A stretch of DNA of 7,771 nucleotides, from NCBI GenBank assembly GCA_013314865.1, contig JABUEV010000102.1:1-7771 (forward strand), in the 5' to 3' direction. The position numbers and the translations under genes were made by a program. Position 1 is the stretch's first letter; every line of letters starts with the position of its first letter. The notes beneath the pieces are model-generated. The model was not told the DNA's origin. It was given only the letters and a program-made list of their open reading frames with translations, and ran no database searches. Below, one piece after another: positions 1 to 6,177 of this stretch. Source of the stretch: Bacteroidales bacterium. Lineage in GTDB: Bacteria; Bacteroidota; Bacteroidia; Bacteroidales; VadinHA17.

Positions 1-786
1 ACGTTCAGACTCCTCGATCCGCCTCTTCACGAATTTGTACCTCAGAGCCCCGAAAAACAGGCTGAGCTTGCCAAAGCTCTCGGAATTAAGAAATCTGATG
101 TGGTAAAAAGAGGAGAAGCACTCCACGAAACTAACCCGATGATGGGTCACCGTGGCGTCCGTCTTGGAATTACTTATCCGGAAATCACTGAGATGCAGGT
201 GAGGGCAATGTTCGAGGCAGCAGCCGAACTTATCAATGAAAAGAAACACCCCAAACCGGAACTCATGGTGCCTGTGACATGTGACGTATCAGAACTTGAT
301 GTCACCAAAAAAGTAGTCGACAAAGTTTATGAGGAAGTCTGCAAGAAGACTAGTCTGAAAAAAATCGACTATAAGTATGGCACAATGATTGAAATACCCA
401 GGGCTACCCTGCTGTCAGACCGCATGGCCAAATCTGCTGAATTCTTTTCATTCGGCACCAACGACCTGACACAGATGACATTCGGCTTCAGCCGCGATGA
501 CATAGGCGGATTTCTGCATGATTACCTCGACAAGAAGATGCTGCCGGCTGATCCGTTCCAGACAATCGATCAGGATGGTGTAGGCCAGTTGATAAAAATG
601 TCTGTCGAAAAAGGCCGGGCAACAAGACCTGATCTTAAAATCGGAATATGTGGCGAACAGGGCGGCGACCCTGCATCAGTCGAGTTTTGTTTCAAAAACA
701 ACCTTACATACGTAAGCTGTTCACCTTTCCGGGTGCCTATCGCAAGACTTGCAGCAGCCCAGGCAGCTATAAAATACGGAAAATAA
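1..786 (+). CDS. ppdK: Pyruvate, phosphate dikinase, C-terminal part (5' end outside window)
   Basis: PPDK interconverts pyruvate, ATP and phosphate with PEP, AMP and pyrophosphate in the cytoplasm. The frame is open from base 1 with no start, so the 261 codons here are the C-terminal PEP/pyruvate-binding TIM barrel of a protein usually near 880-910 residues. The N-terminal ATP-grasp and central phosphohistidine domains lie upstream. Visible family motifs in order are RLLDPPLHEF near the start, NPMMGHRG (about 133-156), MIEIPRA with the metal-ligand Glu at 391-393, FGTNDLTQ with Asn-Asp at 460-465, and GICGEQGGDP with the catalytic Cys at 649-651. It ends in the typical SCSPFRVPIARLAAAQAA segment. 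The GTG at 100 is internal and is not a start. One small variation is GEQGG where I recall GEHGG in the clostridial enzyme. A strong terminator follows, so the gene ends its transcript. In anaerobes the enzyme may run in the glycolytic, pyrophosphate-using direction; that is inference. Confidence 0.96.
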   Translation, partial: TFRLLDPPLHEFVPQSPEKQAELAKALGIKKSDVVKRGEALHETNPMMGHRGVRLGITYPEITEMQVRAMFEAAAELINEKKHPKPELMVPVTCDVSELDVTKKVVDKVYEEVCKKTSLKKIDYKYGTMIEIPRATLLSDRMAKSAEFFSFGTNDLTQMTFGFSRDDIGGFLHDYLDKKMLPADPFQTIDQDGVGQLIKMSVEKGRATRPDLKIGICGEQGGDPASVEFCFKNNLTYVSCSPFRVPIARLAAAQAAIKYGK

Positions 787-806
787 AGAACTTAATATCT
801 GAAAGA

Positions 807-840
807 AGAAAGGGCGCCATTAAGGTGCCCTTTCTCTTTT
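807..840 (+). terminator. Intrinsic terminator after ppdK
   Basis: The stem pairs 807-818 with 824-835 over 12 bp. It contains AAAGGGC opposite GCCCTTT and one G-U wobble, with a 5-nt ATTAA loop, and leads into a T-rich run TCTTTT. It begins about 20 nt after the ppdK stop and separates ppdK from pckA transcription. Confidence 0.85.
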
Positions 841-914
841 CATGCCTGCCCTCCCCGCTGAATATACTATTGATCTTTATCTATATGACCCCTGATACTT
901 CCTGTACCCTATGC

Positions 915-935
915 AACATTAAAATTTTTAATGTT
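915..935. promoter_or_regulatory. Perfect inverted repeat upstream of pckA (candidate operator)
   Basis: The arms AACATTAAAA (915-924) and TTTTAATGTT (926-935) are perfectly complementary around a single T. The repeat lies about 70 nt before the chosen pckA start and downstream of the ppdK terminator, where an operator for pckA would be expected. It is AT-rich and has no following T-run on either strand suited to a strong terminator, so a protein-binding site is the more natural reading. The regulator is unknown, and the shape alone does not prove function. Confidence 0.4.
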
Positions 936-970
936 ATAAAGACAATTAGTGTCCCGAATTATAAATTATT

Positions 971-978
971 TATATTTA
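971..978 (+). promoter_or_regulatory. Possible -7 promoter element for pckA
   Basis: TATATTTA matches the Bacteroidota -7 consensus TAnnTTTG except at the last base. It sits 27 nt before the chosen pckA ATG and 35 nt after the inverted repeat. No convincing -33 TTTG lies at the usual spacing, and the local AT content makes chance matches likely. Confidence 0.25.
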
Positions 979-1005
979 CCGATTATTTCTTACAGACTTG
1001 AACTG

Positions 1006-2634
1006 ATGCCTATGGTAACTACTGATGACTTGCTTAAGTATGATATTGAAAATGTAAAGGAAATAGTTTATAATCCCTCCTATAACCAGCTTTTTATTGA
1101 GGAGACCAAACCTGGGCTCGATAAATATGAAAAAGGAATCATAACCCGCACCGGAGCTGTGGCTGTTGATACAGGTATCTTCACCGGAAGATCTCCGAAT
1201 GACAAATATGTTGTGCTGGATGAAAAAACCAGAGATACAATCTGGTGGAAATCAGAAAAAGCAAAGGTCTCTGACAACAAGCCTATTTCATTTGAAATCT
1301 GGGAACACTGCAGAAAGATTGCTGCCCGTCAGCTTTCCGGGAAAAGACTTTTCGTAATGGATTGCTTTTGCGGTGCAAACCTCGATACAAGACTGCCTGT
1401 GAGATTCATTACCGAAATAGCATGGCAGGCTCATTTTGTAAAAAACATGTTCATAAGGCCTGAACCTGAAGATCTTAAAGATTTTGAACCTCAGTTTGTT
1501 GTACTCATGGCTTCGAAAGCCATTAATCCTGACTGGCAGAAACAGGGCCTTAATTCTGAGAATTTTGTCTTTTTCAACCTCACGGCAGGAATGCTTGTTA
1601 TTGGCGGAACCTATTACGGCGGAGAAATGAAAAAGGGTATTTTCTCAGTCATGAATTACTACCTTCCCCTTAAGGGAATTGCTTCCATGCATTGCTCTGC
1701 TAACGTGGGGAAAAATGGCGATGTGGCTATCTTTTTCGGGCTTTCAGGAACCGGAAAAACCACTCTCTCAACTGACCCGGAAAGAGCTTTGATCGGCGAT
1801 GATGAACATGGATGGGATGATGATGGAATTTTTAACCTGGAGGGCGGGTGTTATGCAAAATGCATAAAACTCAGAAAAGAAAATGAACCTGACATTTATA
1901 ACGCTATAAAAAGGGATGCCCTGCTTGAAAATCTTGTAATACTGCCCGACGGAACTATTGATTTCGATGACGATTCAAAAACCGAAAATACAAGGGTTTC
2001 TTATCCTATCTACCATATCAATAATATCGTTAAACCTGTCTCAAAGGCCGGACATGCTAAAAAAGTCATTTTCCTGACAGCAGATACTTTTGGAGTACTG
2101 CCACCTGTAAGCCGGCTTACAGAAGAGCAGACGAAATATTACTTCCTTAGCGGATATACAGCAAAAGTTGCCGGTACCGAAAGAGGCATCATTGAGCCTG
2201 TCCCGTCATTCTCGGCCTGCTTCGGAGCTGCTTTCCTTATGCTGGATCCGATAATTTACGCAAATGAACTTGCGAAAAAAATGAAACAACATAAGGCTGA
2301 AGCCTGGCTGGTAAACACAGGATGGATAGGAGGCCCTTACGGAACAGGCTATAGAATAGAAATCCAGACCACCAGAAGGATAATAAGCGCTATTCTTGAT
2401 GATTCGATTAAAAATGCCGACTTTGTTAATTTGCCGGTATTCAATCTTAGCATACCGGTGAAAATACCCGGCATCGATAATAAAATACTTGATCCTGCTA
2501 AAGCCTGGAGCTCGCCTCATATATGGCATATTGCCGCAACAGACCTTGCTCTTAAATTCATAAATAATTTCAGCAAGTTTACATCCAATGAAGAGACAGC
2601 TCTTCTGGTTGAACATGGACCTGAAATTCTATAG
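1006..2634 (+). CDS. pckA: Phosphoenolpyruvate carboxykinase (ATP)
   Basis: This cytoplasmic enzyme interconverts oxaloacetate + ATP and PEP + CO2 + ADP. It serves gluconeogenesis or, in many fermenting anaerobes, CO2 fixation with ATP gain towards succinate. The 542-residue length is normal for the ATP-type family. Key residues track E. coli PckA with a constant offset of about -3: Arg62 in RSPNDKY, Tyr204 and Lys210 in YYGGEMKKG, His229 in SMHCSAN, the P-loop [11 protein letters not shown] at 245-255 (Lys251), the metal-binding Asp-Asp265-266 in GDDEHGW, and Arg330 in TRVSYPI. The [14 protein letters not shown] block and the C-terminus are also intact. The frame stays open back to a GTG at 949. 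I chose the ATG at 1006 because the family resemblance begins only after it and the upstream 19 residues look like translated AT-rich leader; the ATG at 1012 is an alternative. No clear Shine-Dalgarno sequence is seen. plsY follows after 6 nt. Confidence 0.97.
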   Translation: MPMVTTDDLLKYDIENVKEIVYNPSYNQLFIEETKPGLDKYEKGIITRTGAVAVDTGIFTGRSPNDKYVVLDEKTRDTIWWKSEKAKVSDNKPISFEIWEHCRKIAARQLSGKRLFVMDCFCGANLDTRLPVRFITEIAWQAHFVKNMFIRPEPEDLKDFEPQFVVLMASKAINPDWQKQGLNSENFVFFNLTAGMLVIGGTYYGGEMKKGIFSVMNYYLPLKGIASMHCSANVGKNGDVAIFFGLSGTGKTTLSTDPERALIGDDEHGWDDDGIFNLEGGCYAKCIKLRKENEPDIYNAIKRDALLENLVILPDGTIDFDDDSKTENTRVSYPIYHINNIVKPVSKAGHAKKVIFLTADTFGVLPPVSRLTEEQTKYYFLSGYTAKVAGTERGIIEPVPSFSACFGAAFLMLDPIIYANELAKKMKQHKAEAWLVNTGWIGGPYGTGYRIEIQTTRRIISAILDDSIKNADFVNLPVFNLSIPVKIPGIDNKILDPAKAWSSPHIWHIAATDLALKFINNFSKFTSNEETALLVEHGPEIL

Positions 2635-2640
2635 AAAAGA

Positions 2641-3288
2641 ATGGACATGAATTTGCCTCTTGCGGTGATTCTTGCTTATCTTCTTGGATCTGTTTCTACT
2701 GCTGTATGGGCAGGAAAAATTTTTCACAAAATAGACGTCAGGGAACACGGCAGTGGAAATGCCGGTGCAACTAATGTCATAAGGGTGCTTGGATGGAAAA
2801 CCGGAATTCCCGTGCTTCTGGCTGATGTTGCCAAAGGCTGGGTGGCCGCAATGCTTCCGATATTTTTCAAGCTGGCCGGTGAAGGCACTTCTGTCATTAC
2901 AAATTTTCAGATTCTTGCCGGCATTGCTGCAGTAACAGGACATATCTTTCCTATATTTACAGGCTTCAGGGGCGGTAAAGGAGTGGCAACAATTTTTGGT
3001 GTTTTGCTGGCTATACATCCTTTGCTTACAGCTTCGTGCCTGGCAGTCTTTCTTGCAGTATTCCTGATTTCAGGTTATGTTTCACTCGGATCCATTTCAG
3101 CAGGTATAGCCTTTCCTCTCCTTTTATTCCTCGTCTTTGACACCCCTTCACAGTTGTTTAAAATATTCTCAGTAATTGTCGCAGTTGCTCTTATCATCAC
3201 TCACAGAAAAAATATTTCACGACTGATAAGGGGAGAAGAGTCAAAGCTTATTGGAAGAAATAAAAACAAAGTTTCCTCTGAAAACTGA
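2641..3288 (+). CDS. plsY: Glycerol-3-phosphate acyltransferase PlsY (acyl-phosphate dependent)
   Basis: PlsY transfers an acyl group from acyl-phosphate (made by PlsX) to glycerol-3-phosphate, giving lysophosphatidic acid, the first membrane step of phospholipid synthesis. The 215-residue protein has the family's usual size and is strongly hydrophobic, with membrane segments near residues 5-25, 54-77, 91-108, 116-145 and 150-187. All three signature blocks are present: GSGNAGATNVIR at 37-48, GHIFPIFTGFRGGKGVAT at 100-117, and HRKNISRLIRGEE at 188-200 with a basic C-terminal tail. The start at 2641 is 6 nt after the pckA stop; ATG at 2647 is an alternative. The spacing implies co-transcription, possibly translational coupling, with pckA. 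I see no plsX in the window. Confidence 0.94.
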   Translation: MDMNLPLAVILAYLLGSVSTAVWAGKIFHKIDVREHGSGNAGATNVIRVLGWKTGIPVLLADVAKGWVAAMLPIFFKLAGEGTSVITNFQILAGIAAVTGHIFPIFTGFRGGKGVATIFGVLLAIHPLLTASCLAVFLAVFLISGYVSLGSISAGIAFPLLLFLVFDTPSQLFKIFSVIVAVALIITHRKNISRLIRGEESKLIGRNKNKVSSEN

Positions 3289-3319
3289 AAGTCAGGGGTT
3301 TCTGTTATTCTAGGATTTA

Positions 3320-3338
3320 TTTACAGCAGTAAACTTTT
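3320..3338 (+). terminator. Weak hairpin between convergent plsY and htpX
   Basis: TTTAC (3320-3324) and GTAAA (3329-3333) can form a 5-bp stem around AGCA, followed by CTTTTC. It lies in the 49-nt gap between the plsY and htpX stops. A looser outer pairing of ACTGAAAG near 3284 with CTTTTCAGT near 3334 could extend it. The stem is short and AU-rich, so termination here is only a possibility. Confidence 0.2.
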
Positions 3339-4285
3339 CAGTATTGCTCTAATAATTTGATTCTCTTTTCAATAGGCGGATGAGTACGGAAAAGGTTCGC
3401 AAATGAAAACTTCAGTTCTTCCCTTTTATCCTGAGGATTCTCTATAAACATCTGGGCAATGTCCTTCCTCTTTACAGCTTCTATGGTCGGGTCAGCCGAT
3501 ACTTTTCTAAGGGCTGATGCAAGGGAAAGAGGCCGCCTGGTAAGCTCTGCCGAACCGGCATCGGCAAGATATTCCCTGCTCCTTGATAACGCAAACCTGA
3601 ACAAAGAAGCAAGGATGTAACCAATCAGCGCCAGAAGCATGGCTATCAAAATCCCTGCACCCTGTTTCTTGCCTCTTCCTAAGTTGCCAAATCTCAACGA
3701 TCTGAATAACATTTCGGTTATGAAGGCAAAAATACCGACAAAAATCACGGATATTATCAAAAGTCTTACATCCCTGTTGCGTATATGTGTAAGCTCATGA
3801 GCTATAACTGCCTCAAGTTCATCATCATTGAGTTTGTCTATTATCCCCCTCGAAAGAGAAACCGTATAGGTTTTTGTATTTATGCCGCTTGCGAAAGCAT
3901 TAAGAGAGTCATCATCAATAATGTTGATCTTCGGCATCGGCATTCCGGAGGCAATGCACAGGTTTTCAACAAGGTTATAGACCCTTTTGTTCTCTTTCCT
4001 TTCCAGGGGCCGGGAGTTGGTGGCATTATTTATGATGGCAGTATGTGAAAACCAGGCAATTACAAACCACAGCAGCACTCCTGCAGTAATCCAGGGTATG
4101 GTTGTCAGAAATGAACGGTTTACAAATTCCAGTGAAGCAACTCCTTGTCCTTCACTTGAACTCATTGACAAGAAAAAAAAGAATAGCCATGACAGTCCCA
4201 TAAAAACTGCAGGAAGCATCAGCAGGAGAATTACTGAGTTGATATTGTTTTTTCTTATCTGGCTCTGTAACCCGAAATATTTCAT
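3338..4285 (-). CDS. htpX: M48-family membrane zinc metalloprotease, HtpX-like
   Basis: HtpX-type proteases sit in the inner membrane and cut misfolded membrane proteins on the cytoplasmic side. The 315-residue protein shows the zinc motif HELTH at 163-167, a likely third ligand Glu238 in SREYLAD, and the conserved THPP near the C-terminus (301-304) before ERRI-like EKRI. Hydrophobic segments fall near 17-40, 63-84, 174-194 and 211-230, matching the family's two pairs of helices flanking the catalytic core. The region between the second pair and residue 300 carries the FRFALSR block typical of the family. Length is normal to slightly long compared with E. coli HtpX. The start lies 4 nt after the lemA stop, so the two genes are very probably one operon. 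Family assignment is firm; a specific substrate is not inferable. Confidence 0.94.
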   Translation of the reverse strand: MKYFGLQSQIRKNNINSVILLLMLPAVFMGLSWLFFFFLSMSSSEGQGVASLEFVNRSFLTTIPWITAGVLLWFVIAWFSHTAIINNATNSRPLERKENKRVYNLVENLCIASGMPMPKINIIDDDSLNAFASGINTKTYTVSLSRGIIDKLNDDELEAVIAHELTHIRNRDVRLLIISVIFVGIFAFITEMLFRSLRFGNLGRGKKQGAGILIAMLLALIGYILASLFRFALSRSREYLADAGSAELTRRPLSLASALRKVSADPTIEAVKRKDIAQMFIENPQDKREELKFSFANLFRTHPPIEKRIKLLEQY

Positions 4286-4289
4286 TATG

Positions 4290-4850
4290 TCAGAACTGTA
4301 TCTTTGGTGGTTCCTCTATTGTGGCACGCTGTTCTCCAAGTTCAAACATGGGTTCTTTCTTGAAATTAAAGAGGGTGGCAATAAGATTTGACGGAAAAGT
4401 CTCAACCGCCACATTCAGCTCTTTTGTTGCCGAATTGAAGAATCTTCTGGCTGCTGCAATCTTGTTCTCCACATCCGATATCTCATTCTGCAGATCCATG
4501 AAATTCTGGCTTGCTTTCAGATCAGGGTATGCCTCCACCGACACCCTCAGTCCCTGAAGAGCCGAAGAAAGCCTGGTCTCAGCTTCAATCTTTTCATTTA
4601 TGGTGCTGGCTTTCATGGCATTGGCACGTGCTTCAGTTATCTCGGTCAATACGCCTCTTTCATGCTGCATGTATCCCTTTACTGCTTCTACAAGCTGGGG
4701 TATAAGATCGTGTCTTTGCTTCAGCTGAACATCAACATCTGCAAAAGCCTGTTCCCTGTTAATCCTGAGCCTGACCAGCCTGTTGTACAGAGAGACTGCC
4801 AGCAAAGCCAGAAACAGAATTAATCCAATGATTATTAAAAATGCTCCCAT
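4290..4850 (-). CDS. lemA: LemA family protein
   Basis: LemA proteins are membrane-anchored helical proteins of unknown biochemical activity that often accompany M48 proteases. The 186-residue product has one N-terminal membrane segment (about residues 3-23) followed by a long, charged, mostly helical domain. Hallmarks include YNRLVRLRINREQAFADVDV at 22-41, the QRHDLIPQLVEAVKGYMQHE block (about 45-64) and the later ENKIAAARRFFNSATKELN stretch. The conserved tail FPSNLIA...F and EEPPKIQF closes the protein as in other members. It is the first gene of the lemA-htpX pair, with only 4 nt between the genes, and it diverges from rubrerythrin over a 125-nt spacer. The start has purine-rich AAAGAAG immediately in front but no well-spaced Shine-Dalgarno sequence. 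The function is not known beyond association with membrane quality control or stress. Confidence 0.94.
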   Translation of the reverse strand: MGAFLIIIGLILFLALLAVSLYNRLVRLRINREQAFADVDVQLKQRHDLIPQLVEAVKGYMQHERGVLTEITEARANAMKASTINEKIEAETRLSSALQGLRVSVEAYPDLKASQNFMDLQNEISDVENKIAAARRFFNSATKELNVAVETFPSNLIATLFNFKKEPMFELGEQRATIEEPPKIQF

Positions 4851-4896
4851 CTTCTTTGAATTAATGTTTGTAATCAGTTCTTTTAAAATTGAAAAT

Positions 4897-4904
4897 TAAA
4901 GATA
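4897..4904 (-). promoter_or_regulatory. Possible -7 promoter element for lemA-htpX
   Basis: On the minus strand this reads TATCTTTA, one base off the Bacteroidota TAnnTTTG -7 element, 46 nt before the lemA start. No clear -33 partner is seen. The match is weak in such AT-rich DNA. Confidence 0.2.
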
Positions 4905-4915
4905 GAAATATTTCT
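4904..4915. repeat. Perfect 12-bp palindrome in the lemA/rubrerythrin spacer
   Basis: AGAAATATTTCT is its own reverse complement. It overlaps or abuts the possible -7 elements for both divergent transcripts (4897-4904 and 4918-4925), so a dimeric regulator bound here could affect both. A 12-bp palindrome is expected a few times by chance in a window this size, so position rather than rarity is the argument. Confidence 0.3.
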
Positions 4916-4917
4916 TT

Positions 4918-4925
4918 TATATTTA
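4918..4925 (+). promoter_or_regulatory. Possible -7 promoter element for rubrerythrin
   Basis: TATATTTA is one base off TAnnTTTG and lies 50 nt before the chosen rubrerythrin ATG. It is the same octamer seen before pckA. No -33 TTTG at proper spacing is apparent, so this is a tentative call. Confidence 0.25.
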
Positions 4926-4934
4926 AGCTTGTCA

Positions 4935-4948
4935 TATTATCAATAATA
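4935..4948. repeat. Short inverted repeat in the rubrerythrin leader
   Basis: TATTAT and ATAATA are complementary arms separated by CA. The repeat lies between the possible -7 element and the rubrerythrin ATG, where an operator for a repressor could sit. It loosely recalls the AT-rich PerR/Fur-type boxes found before peroxide-response genes elsewhere, but arm length and spacer do not match the classical PerR box. Function is conjecture. Confidence 0.2.
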
Positions 4949-4975
4949 ATCAGCTTAACACTAATACAAATAAAT

Positions 4976-5554
4976 ATGGAAAAAAGCATTAAAGGAACAC
5001 GGACAGAGAAAAACCTGCTTAAAGCATTTGCAGGTGAATCACAGGCTAAAAACAGGTATGAATTTGCTGCAAAAGTTGCAAAAGAAGAAGGTTATGAACA
5101 GATATCAGCCATTTTTCTTGAGACTGCACTTCAGGAGCAGCAGCATGCTAAACGCTTCTTTGGATTTCTCGAAGGCGGGATGCTTGAAATAACTGCAACC
5201 TATCCTGCCGGTAAAACAGGCAGTACGGAACATAACCTCAGTGCCGCAGCTGACGGTGAACATGAAGAATGGCATGACCTCTACCCCTCATTTGCAGATA
5301 TTGCAGAAGAAGAGGGATTTAAGAATATCGCCACTGCTTTCAGAGCTATAGCATCAGCCGAAAAAAACCATGAGGAGAGATACAGGAAGCTTCTCGAGAA
5401 TGTTATGAAAAACAAGGTGTTCGAAAGAGATGAGAAGGTTTTCTGGTATTGCCGTAAATGCGGTTATGTTCACTTCGGGACAAAACCTCTTAAGAACTGC
5501 CCCGCCTGTCTTCACCCAATGGCCTATTTTGAAATAAAAGCAGAAAACTATTAA
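4976..5554 (+). CDS. rbr: Rubrerythrin
   Basis: Rubrerythrin is a cytoplasmic di-iron peroxidase that reduces hydrogen peroxide in anaerobes, with electrons entering through a rubredoxin-like site. From the ATG at 4976 it has 192 residues, the normal size. The ferritin-like domain carries the probable ligands Glu21 in ESQAKNRY, Glu54 and His57 in EQQH, Glu95 and Glu98 in GEHEEWH, and Glu129 and His132 in AEKNH. The C-terminal domain has Cys159 and Cys162 ([10 protein letters not shown]) and Cys175 and Cys178 (CPAC), the four-Cys iron site. The frame is open 29 codons further to a TTG at 4889 and would add a hydrophobic N-terminus. I rejected this because family similarity starts at MEKSIKGT and the upstream bases look like an AT-rich leader. 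The nitroreductase gene follows closely on the same strand, suggesting a redox-stress operon. Confidence 0.95.
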   Translation: MEKSIKGTRTEKNLLKAFAGESQAKNRYEFAAKVAKEEGYEQISAIFLETALQEQQHAKRFFGFLEGGMLEITATYPAGKTGSTEHNLSAAADGEHEEWHDLYPSFADIAEEEGFKNIATAFRAIASAEKNHEERYRKLLENVMKNKVFERDEKVFWYCRKCGYVHFGTKPLKNCPACLHPMAYFEIKAENY

Positions 5555-5582
5555 GACTTTTTGTATGATTGATGGGGTTAGA

Positions 5583-6116
5583 ATGCTGGAGATTATAAAA
5601 GAAAGACAGAGCGACAGAAAGTACTCGGACAAGCCTGTTGAGAAAGAAAAGCTTGAGAGAATACTTGAAGCAGGCAGAATGGCCCCTTCTGCCTGCAACG
5701 CCCAGCCATGGAAGTTTGTAGTAGTAAACAGCCCGGATGTCCTGGCTGAAATTGCTGATGCAGCTTCTGAAAAAACGCTGGGAATGAATACTTTTCTGAA
5801 GCAGGCACCTGTCCTCGTCGTAGTCGTAAGGGAAAAAGCAAATCTAACATCAAGAATAGGCGGTACTATTAAAAACAAAGACTATTCACTTATCGACATA
5901 GGCATTGCGACGGAAAATATCTGCCTCCAGGCTACAGCCGAAGGACTGGGATCCTGCATTATTGGATGGTTTAACGAAAACAGGGTAAAAAAGACACTTG
6001 GAATCCCATCCGAAAAACGCGTGGAAGTGATTATATCCCTTGGCTATTCCATGAGTGAAAAAAGAGAAAAGAAACGCAAGCCCCCTGAGGCTGTGATTTC
6101 ATATAATAAATACTGA
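5583..6116 (+). CDS. FMN-dependent nitroreductase family protein
   Basis: This is a small flavoprotein of the nitroreductase superfamily, which uses NAD(P)H to reduce nitro compounds, quinones, flavins or other acceptors; the physiological substrate cannot be read from sequence. From ATG 5583 it has 177 residues. The N-terminal FMN phosphate motif is RQSDRKY (residues 8-14, with Arg8, Ser10 and Arg12), followed by MAPSACNAQPWKF at 33-45, which contacts the flavin. The DIGIATENICLQATAEGLGS stretch (105-124) and the IISLGYS block (150-156) complete the fold, and the end PPEAVISYNKY is typical. An in-frame ATG at 5565 would add six residues; I prefer 5583 because MLEIIKERQS matches the usual family start. 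The gene lies 28 nt after rubrerythrin, so co-transcription and a shared redox role are likely but inferred. Confidence 0.92.
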   Translation: MLEIIKERQSDRKYSDKPVEKEKLERILEAGRMAPSACNAQPWKFVVVNSPDVLAEIADAASEKTLGMNTFLKQAPVLVVVVREKANLTSRIGGTIKNKDYSLIDIGIATENICLQATAEGLGSCIIGWFNENRVKKTLGIPSEKRVEVIISLGYSMSEKREKKRKPPEAVISYNKY

Positions 6117-6130
6117 ACTTAGCCTGGAAA

Positions 6131-6160
6131 GGTCGTGTTGTGGTTTAGAACAAGCTGACC
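6131..6160. terminator. Imperfect hairpin between convergent nitroreductase and aminotransferase genes
   Basis: GGTC...TTGT (6131-6141) can pair with ACAA...GACC (6150-6160) around an 8-nt loop, with two mismatches and a wobble inside. It fills the 60-nt gap between two converging stops, where a bidirectional terminator would be expected. Neither side has a good T-run, so the terminator call is weak. Confidence 0.3.
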
Positions 6161-6177
6161 TGTTACCTGATGTTACC
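6161..6177. repeat. Tandem TGTTACC repeat at the aminotransferase 3' end
   Basis: TGTTACC occurs at 6161-6167 and again at 6171-6177, separated by TGA. The second copy overlaps the first base of the aminotransferase stop codon (read on the minus strand). It is two copies only and likely fortuitous. Confidence 0.35.

Noticed and set aside
648..1001. Open frame overlapping the ppdK end and crossing the terminator (+ strand)
   Set aside because: It runs out of frame through the conserved ppdK C-terminus and then through a terminator and AT-rich spacer; the product has no recognisable features.
949..1005. GTG-initiated 19-residue N-terminal extension of PckA
   Set aside because: The added residues are an AT-rich translation with no family counterpart; ATG 1006 gives the normal length and alignment.
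787..1005. Possible small RNA or riboswitch in the ppdK-pckA spacer
   Set aside because: Apart from the terminator and the simple inverted repeat I see no conserved riboswitch core or second terminator that would define an RNA gene.
2206..3018. Two minus-strand open frames (2206-2616 and 2629-3018) antisense to pckA and plsY
   Set aside because: Both lie opposite genes with full sets of conserved motifs, and their products show no domain or sensible composition.
3785..4705. Plus-strand open frames opposite htpX and lemA (3785-4048, 3987-4391, 4321-4557, 4511-4705)
   Set aside because: The minus strand encodes intact HtpX and LemA proteins here; these frames are by-products of that coding.
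5354..5878. Minus-strand open frames opposite rubrerythrin and nitroreductase (5354-5878 and 5593-5853)
   Set aside because: They span two well-supported genes on the other strand and their gap, with no recognisable motifs.
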